A model generated the notes under the pieces. It saw nothing but the letters and a program-made list of their open reading frames with translations. It did no database searches and was not told the origin of the DNA. The position numbers and the translations under genes are program-made. A DNA stretch of 10,533 nt, from the NCBI GenBank assembly GCA_030610515.1, contig JAUWRQ010000008.1, positions 1 through 10,533 on the forward strand, in the 5' to 3' direction. This stretch comes from Candidatus Eiseniibacteriota bacterium. Lineage in GTDB: Bacteria; Joyebacterota; Joyebacteria; Joyebacterales; Joyebacteraceae. Shown here piece by piece: positions 7,091-10,533 of this stretch. Position 1 is the stretch's first letter; each line of letters opens with the position of its first letter.

Positions 7091-8310
7091 TGCCCTCCGC
7101 CCGGTTCTGCCCACTCCCTCAGACGCCTCGAGTAGCGCAGGATCAGGCGCGTCGGTCCCGAGTTCCCGAAGCCGAGCGACGGACGCACGCGCGCCGAGTA
7201 TTCGAGGAGGCTGTCGGCCAGGAAGGCAATGCCCACGGACGCAAGGAAGGCCAACCCTGTTGTTAGAATTACTATCAGACTCCGGCGCGGCCGGCTCTTC
7301 CTGAGCGCCGGCGCCGCCCGGTCGAGAACGTGAATGACCTCGAGGTCCTTCGCCTCCTGAATGCGCGCCTCCTCGAGCTGACTGCTCAGGTAGGTCCGCA
7401 CGTTCTCGAGGACCATCACGTCGCGCGTCAGATCGGCAAGCTCATGAGCGAGCGCGGGAATCTCCAGCAGGGGAATGACGACGCCGGAGCCGGACGCTTC
7501 CGCGGACGTCTCCGTGTTCGCTCCGGAGAACTCCTCTATCTTGCCGCCTACTTCCCTGAGCTCCGCCTCGATCTGTCGCATGCGGATCTGGTCGGGCCCC
7601 GAGAACCCCTCGAGCACGCCCCTCTCCAGCTCGAGACGCGTGCGCTCGGCCTCGAGCTCGGCGATGGCCTCGATCGTTGCCTTGGTCTGTTCGATCAGGT
7701 CGATGGCCGTGTGGGCCCGCTGGAACTCCCTCAGGGTCTGCGTCGCTTCCTCGAGTCTCGCTCCGTTTTCCTGGAGGGCCGTCGTCACGAACTCGCTCGT
7801 GCGGCCCGCGTTCTCGACGCTCGTCCTGCGATGGTATTGGTCCAGGTGGTCCATGAAGGCGTTGGCCATGTCAGCGGCACGCTGCCTGTCGCGGTCCTCA
7901 ACGCGTACCTCGACGAAGCCCTCCGACGTCGTCTCGGCCACGACGTGGTCCTCCAGCTCCTTGATGGCGTGTTCGCGGCTCTTTGCGTCGTAGACGGCCG
8001 TAAGATCGAACTGGTCAACGATCTGGCCTCTGACCAGCCTGCTCTTCAGGACGCCGATCATCATGTCGGTCATCGGCGTCGCCGAGAGAAGCCCTCCCGC
8101 CCCGAAATCCATTCCGATCTGCGAGAACACGTTCAGGAGACTCCCTCTCGACTCCCCCTCCTGGGGGGGCGTGCAGGTCTCGCTGGACTCGTACCACATG
8201 GGCATCGCGAGGCTCACAACCATCGAGACGACGACGGCCGTCAGCGTCGCGCGGTAGATGAACTTCCTCCACGATAGGATGAGGTCTAAGGGCGACCTGT
8301 TTGTCTCCAT
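7063..8310 (-). CDS. Wzz-type chain-length determinant / polysaccharide co-polymerase, no kinase domain
   Basis: 415 residues with the classic co-polymerase layout. A short cytoplasmic N-terminus (1-18) contains SPLDLILSWRKFI, then TM1 (about 19-37), the post-TM1 beta segment WYESSETCTPP (39-49), a long periplasmic region, and TM2 (about 344-366) preceded by the Pro-rich DRAAPALRKSRPRRS (330-344). Residues about 176-262 are rich in Glu/Arg/Leu and very likely form the long coiled-coil helix of this family. The C-terminal tail (367-415) is short and Gly-rich, with no Walker A/B and no Tyr cluster, so there is no fused BY-kinase. Such proteins control polymer length with Wzy and, in capsule systems, contact the outer-membrane exporter. 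The start at 8310 has GGGGAG (8326-8321) 10 nt upstream and follows the exporter stop by 27 bp. C46 lies in the periplasmic part; a role is unknown. Confidence 0.9.
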   Translation of the reverse strand: METNRSPLDLILSWRKFIYRATLTAVVVSMVVSLAMPMWYESSETCTPPQEGESRGSLLNVFSQIGMDFGAGGLLSATPMTDMMIGVLKSRLVRGQIVDQFDLTAVYDAKSREHAIKELEDHVVAETTSEGFVEVRVEDRDRQRAADMANAFMDHLDQYHRRTSVENAGRTSEFVTTALQENGARLEEATQTLREFQRAHTAIDLIEQTKATIEAIAELEAERTRLELERGVLEGFSGPDQIRMRQIEAELREVGGKIEEFSGANTETSAEASGSGVVIPLLEIPALAHELADLTRDVMVLENVRTYLSSQLEEARIQEAKDLEVIHVLDRAAPALRKSRPRRSLIVILTTGLAFLASVGIAFLADSLLEYSARVRPSLGFGNSGPTRLILRYSRRLREWAEPGGGQGGPASAGS

Positions 8311-8337
8311 TGACTGAACACTCCCCGCCGACTTCGA

Positions 8338-9933
8338 CTAGCTGGTAGTCGCCTGATCGACGACGATGTAGATGGTGGCCAGTGAGGTGAGGAACGCGAC
8401 CACCTCGCGGATGACCTTCCACAGGTCTGTCTCCCCGCGCTCGGGCACCCAGATGATGTCCCCCGGAGACAACGCGCCCGCGGCCCTCGCGTAGACCCAC
8501 CTGCCCGTCGATCCGCGGATGACTCTGACGCGACCCTTCCGGGCGACGGAGCCGTAGCCGCCCGCCTCCCTGATGTAGTAGCTGGAGCGCTTCCCGGCGA
8601 CGTGATCCACCTCGCCGGGGTTCTTCACCTGCCCCATGACTTCCACCGTCGTCGTGGTCTTTGGGATCGCTATGAGGTCGCCGTCCATGAGCAGCACGTC
8701 CTCCCCCGTGTCGCCGCCGAGGGCGCGGACGAAGTCCACGACGACGCCCCGGTCCCTGAATCGGTTGCGGAAGTAGTCGTACTCGACGTCGCTCATCTCG
8801 CTGACGGCCATCCGCTGCAGGCGCTCGAACTCCTCGTCCGGCCCTCCCCACGGGAGTGTGCGGACCAGCCTGGCGTCCTCCAGCGACGCCTCATCCGTGG
8901 GGCCGCCCGCCCGGTGGATCACGTCCGAGAGCCGATCGGTCCCCTCGTTGATGCCGTAGGGGCCCGGGTGCTTCACCTCGCCCTCGACCTCGACCCTCGT
9001 GGGGCGCCGCCACTCGTTCAGCGCGCGCACGTAGACCTGGTCCCCGTCGCCCAGCCCCGTTTCTGCGCCCGCCGGGCCATCGGCGTCGACCAGGGCGTAC
9101 CGGGTTTCGCTGTCATTGACGAACTGCCTGACCTCGACGCTGTCCGCCACCGCCCCGCGCGCGAAGCCGCCGGCCAGCTCTATCAGCGAGCCGATCGTCT
9201 CGCCCTCGACACGCTCGTACCTGCCGGGCCGCGCGACGGCGCCTTCGATGTGGACGAACTCCACCGCGTGCGGCACGAAGATGACGTCGCCGTCCAGAAT
9301 CGGCGGATTCGCGTCCACGTCGCCGGTGTTGCGGTAGCGCACCAGGTCGACGCGGCGTGTATCTCCGTTCCGTCTCGTTATCGTGATGTTCCTGCTGCTC
9401 GCCCCCTCGGAGAGACCGCCGGATTTGCGAACCAGCTCGCCGGCGAGATCGAGAACCGTCCCCACGTATCCGCCGGGGACCTCGACGCCCCCGAGCACGT
9501 TGACGAGAATGCTCCTCAGGCCCACGAGCGAGACGCTCACCTCGACGTCGTGATAGAACGACTCCAGGCTCCTGGCCAGGTCGGCCTTTGCCTCACTGAG
9601 CAGCCGCCCGGCCACGGGGACGGTCGCCACGCTTGGGACGACCAGCTCCCCCTCGGGCGTCACGGTCGCGAGATAGCTGGCGACTCCCTGACCCCACACG
9701 GTGATGGAGAAGCGGTCTCCGGGACCGACGATGTAGGTCATGTCGTCGACGGGGCCCTGCAAGACCGTCTCTGAGGTCGCGGCCAACGCTGGCGCGGGCG
9801 CCTCTTCCAGGGCGGATTCACCGTCCGTGCCCGCACCGAGCGCGCCGGGGGCTCCGGTCGCGGCAAGGACGACAAGCATGACGAGAACGACTACTGGCTG
9901 GAAGCCGCGGACAGTGAAGAAGCTGCGATCCAT
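8338..9933 (-). CDS. Polysaccharide export protein (Wza-like), Poly_export plus four SLBB domains
   Basis: 531 residues. A signal peptide is visible: basic N-terminus, hydrophobic core about 13-26, and a likely signal peptidase I site after ALGA (31-34). There is no lipobox and no cysteine anywhere, unlike the acylated E. coli Wza. The Poly_export domain begins at YIVGPGDRFSITVWGQ (67-82) and runs to about 137. SLBB-like units then follow at about 141-221, 227-302, 314-424 and 429-498; each has the V-GxVxxPG(x)Y opening and a DGD-V-VP or GD-I-VP close. The third carries an insertion (about 361-410). A hydrophobic helix near the C-terminus (about 507-526) may be the membrane-spanning segment. 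Family role: export of polymer across the periplasm and outer membrane. ATG 9933 is preferred over an in-frame TTG at 9966 because a near-consensus promoter places the transcript start around 9968 and the signal peptide then begins normally. First gene of the operon. Confidence 0.9.
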   Translation of the reverse strand: MDRSFFTVRGFQPVVVLVMLVVLAATGAPGALGAGTDGESALEEAPAPALAATSETVLQGPVDDMTYIVGPGDRFSITVWGQGVASYLATVTPEGELVVPSVATVPVAGRLLSEAKADLARSLESFYHDVEVSVSLVGLRSILVNVLGGVEVPGGYVGTVLDLAGELVRKSGGLSEGASSRNITITRRNGDTRRVDLVRYRNTGDVDANPPILDGDVIFVPHAVEFVHIEGAVARPGRYERVEGETIGSLIELAGGFARGAVADSVEVRQFVNDSETRYALVDADGPAGAETGLGDGDQVYVRALNEWRRPTRVEVEGEVKHPGPYGINEGTDRLSDVIHRAGGPTDEASLEDARLVRTLPWGGPDEEFERLQRMAVSEMSDVEYDYFRNRFRDRGVVVDFVRALGGDTGEDVLLMDGDLIAIPKTTTTVEVMGQVKNPGEVDHVAGKRSSYYIREAGGYGSVARKGRVRVIRGSTGRWVYARAAGALSPGDIIWVPERGETDLWKVIREVVAFLTSLATIYIVVDQATTS

Positions 9934-9974
9934 CGTGACCCCGCTTGCGTGTGCTCTTCCCGACAAGAATCTTT

Positions 9975-10003
9975 ATTATCCGTCCGTGCATTGGGCGTGT
10001 CAA
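9975..10003 (-). promoter_or_regulatory. Near-consensus sigma70 promoter driving the export/assembly operon
   Basis: On the minus strand TTGACA (10003-9998) is a perfect -35 and GATAAT (9980-9975) is a five-of-six -10, with a 17-bp spacer. The A+T-rich patch around it stands out in otherwise GC-rich DNA. Predicted start near 9968 gives a leader of about 35 nt to the ATG at 9933. With only short gaps or overlaps downstream until 990, it probably drives all five genes. The upstream cupin gene ends 52 bp before the -35. Confidence 0.75.
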
Positions 10004-10014
10004 GTGGCCAGCCG

Positions 10015-10049
10015 GGGAGCGTGGCGTACCCGGGGGCCGTCCCGCTCCC
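10015..10049. repeat. Inverted repeat between cupin gene and operon promoter
   Basis: GGGAGCG (10015-10021) and CGCTCCC (10043-10049) form a perfect 7-bp inverted repeat with a 21-nt spacer, directly after the cupin stop and 12 bp upstream of the -35. It could be a weak terminator for the cupin gene, but it has no T-tract; it could equally be an operator half-site pair or chance. Confidence 0.35.
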
Positions 10050-10054
10050 GCCGC

Positions 10055-10533
10055 CTAGCCGTCCTTGGCTCCCCAGTCGTAGGGGATGTCGTTGTCGTGC
10101 GGGTCCACGCGGAATTCGTCCGGCTCGTCGTATCGGAACGGCTCGGTCGGGCAGTTCACGAGATAGCCCGGTTCGTTCCCGATGGCCTTCATCCCGTGCA
10201 GAACACCCGGGGGGATGGTGATCAGAATGGGATTGAGCTCACCCATGGTGAACTCATTGACCTCACCGTGCGTAGGCGAATCGGGACGACCATCGTACAA
10301 CACAACCTTCATCATGCCCTTGACGATGGTGAAGTAGTCGGTTTGAACCTTGTGGTAGTGCCACCCCTTGACGACGCCGGGGTACCCGACGGACAGGTAG
10401 ACCTGCCCGAACTTGTCGAAGATGTCATCGTCCGCGCGGAGCATCTCCATCAGGTAACCGCGCTCGTCCGGCATCAACCGGAGTTCCTTGATGCGGACAC
10501 CGTCTATCAGCTTCTTGGCCTTGATGCCTCTGG
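10055..10533 (-). CDS. Cupin sugar-nucleotide epimerase/isomerase, dTDP-4-dehydrorhamnose 3,5-epimerase family, 5' end off window
   Basis: 158 residues are visible (counted from the first full codon at 10531), and the frame stays open to the window edge. No ATG, GTG or TTG lies in the first 18 codons. An internal start (TTG 10477 or ATG 10474) would remove the opening DGVRIKELRLMPDERGYLMEML strand that the family has, so the true start is probably upstream. The cupin core is clear: KGWHYHKVQTDYFTIVKGMMKVVLYD (from K55), then IPPGVLHGMKAIG (106-118), and a C-terminal EPDEFRVDPHDNDIPYDW stretch (136-153). Expected role: cytoplasmic epimerisation or isomerisation of a 4-keto-6-deoxy nucleotide sugar. 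H58 matches the catalytic His of RmlC, but by eye the position of its conserved Lys is occupied by D65, and an extra His (H60) makes an H-x-H. It may therefore not be a true rhamnose-pathway RmlC. It ends at 10055, 121 bp before the export gene. Confidence 0.85.
   Translation of the reverse strand, partial: RGIKAKKLIDGVRIKELRLMPDERGYLMEMLRADDDIFDKFGQVYLSVGYPGVVKGWHYHKVQTDYFTIVKGMMKVVLYDGRPDSPTHGEVNEFTMGELNPILITIPPGVLHGMKAIGNEPGYLVNCPTEPFRYDEPDEFRVDPHDNDIPYDWGAKDG

Noticed and set aside
8602..9774. Plus-strand open frame (390 codons) opposite the export gene
   Set aside because: No recognisable motif, composition typical of reverse-complement coding, and the opposite strand shows four SLBB repeats.
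9934..9966. Alternative TTG start for the export protein
   Set aside because: It would fall at the predicted transcript start and add 11 residues in front of a normal signal peptide.

Overview
The window is a high-G+C (roughly two-thirds by eye) segment of a bacterial surface or extracellular polysaccharide locus. All seven recognisable genes read on the minus strand, so transcription runs from high to low coordinates. The outer-membrane-type export protein, periplasmic chain-length regulator, flippase and polymerase together indicate a diderm bacterium with a Wzx/Wzy-dependent pathway. I cannot assign a phylum from the sequence. There are no tRNAs, rRNAs, mobile elements or CRISPR arrays.

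In transcription order: (1) a cupin sugar epimerase/isomerase of the dTDP-4-dehydrorhamnose 3,5-epimerase family (10533-10055, 5' end off the window). (2) A 121-bp gap with a near-consensus sigma70 promoter (TTGACA-17-GATAAT). (3) A five-gene, tightly packed operon: a four-SLBB polysaccharide export protein (9933-8338), a Wzz-type chain-length determinant without a kinase domain (8310-7063), a Wzx-type flippase (7062-5599), a Wzy/O-antigen-ligase-type polymerase (5602-4223) and one 1077-residue protein carrying three glycosyltransferase modules, GT2-GT4-GT4 (4223-990). Four junctions in this block are 27 bp, abutting TAG-ATG, a 4-bp ATGA overlap and a 1-bp TGATG overlap, which points to translational coupling. 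(4) A 335-bp intergenic region with two GC-rich hairpins, a 14-bp tandem repeat that also forms a canonical G-quadruplex motif, and a promoter-like element. (5) The first 218 codons of an NAD-dependent nucleotide-sugar epimerase/dehydratase (654 to the window edge).

How it fits together (inference): the two sugar enzymes would supply modified nucleotide sugars; the triple glycosyltransferase would add up to three sugars to a lipid-linked repeat unit at the cytoplasmic face; the flippase would move the unit across the inner membrane; the polymerase and chain-length protein would build the polymer; and the SLBB protein would export it. A priming phosphoglycosyltransferase and a BY-kinase/phosphatase pair are not in the window. 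The most distinctive features are the single-polypeptide GT2-GT4-GT4 fusion, the G-quadruplex/tandem repeat beside a promoter, and a hairpin lying between a strong Shine-Dalgarno and the flippase start codon.
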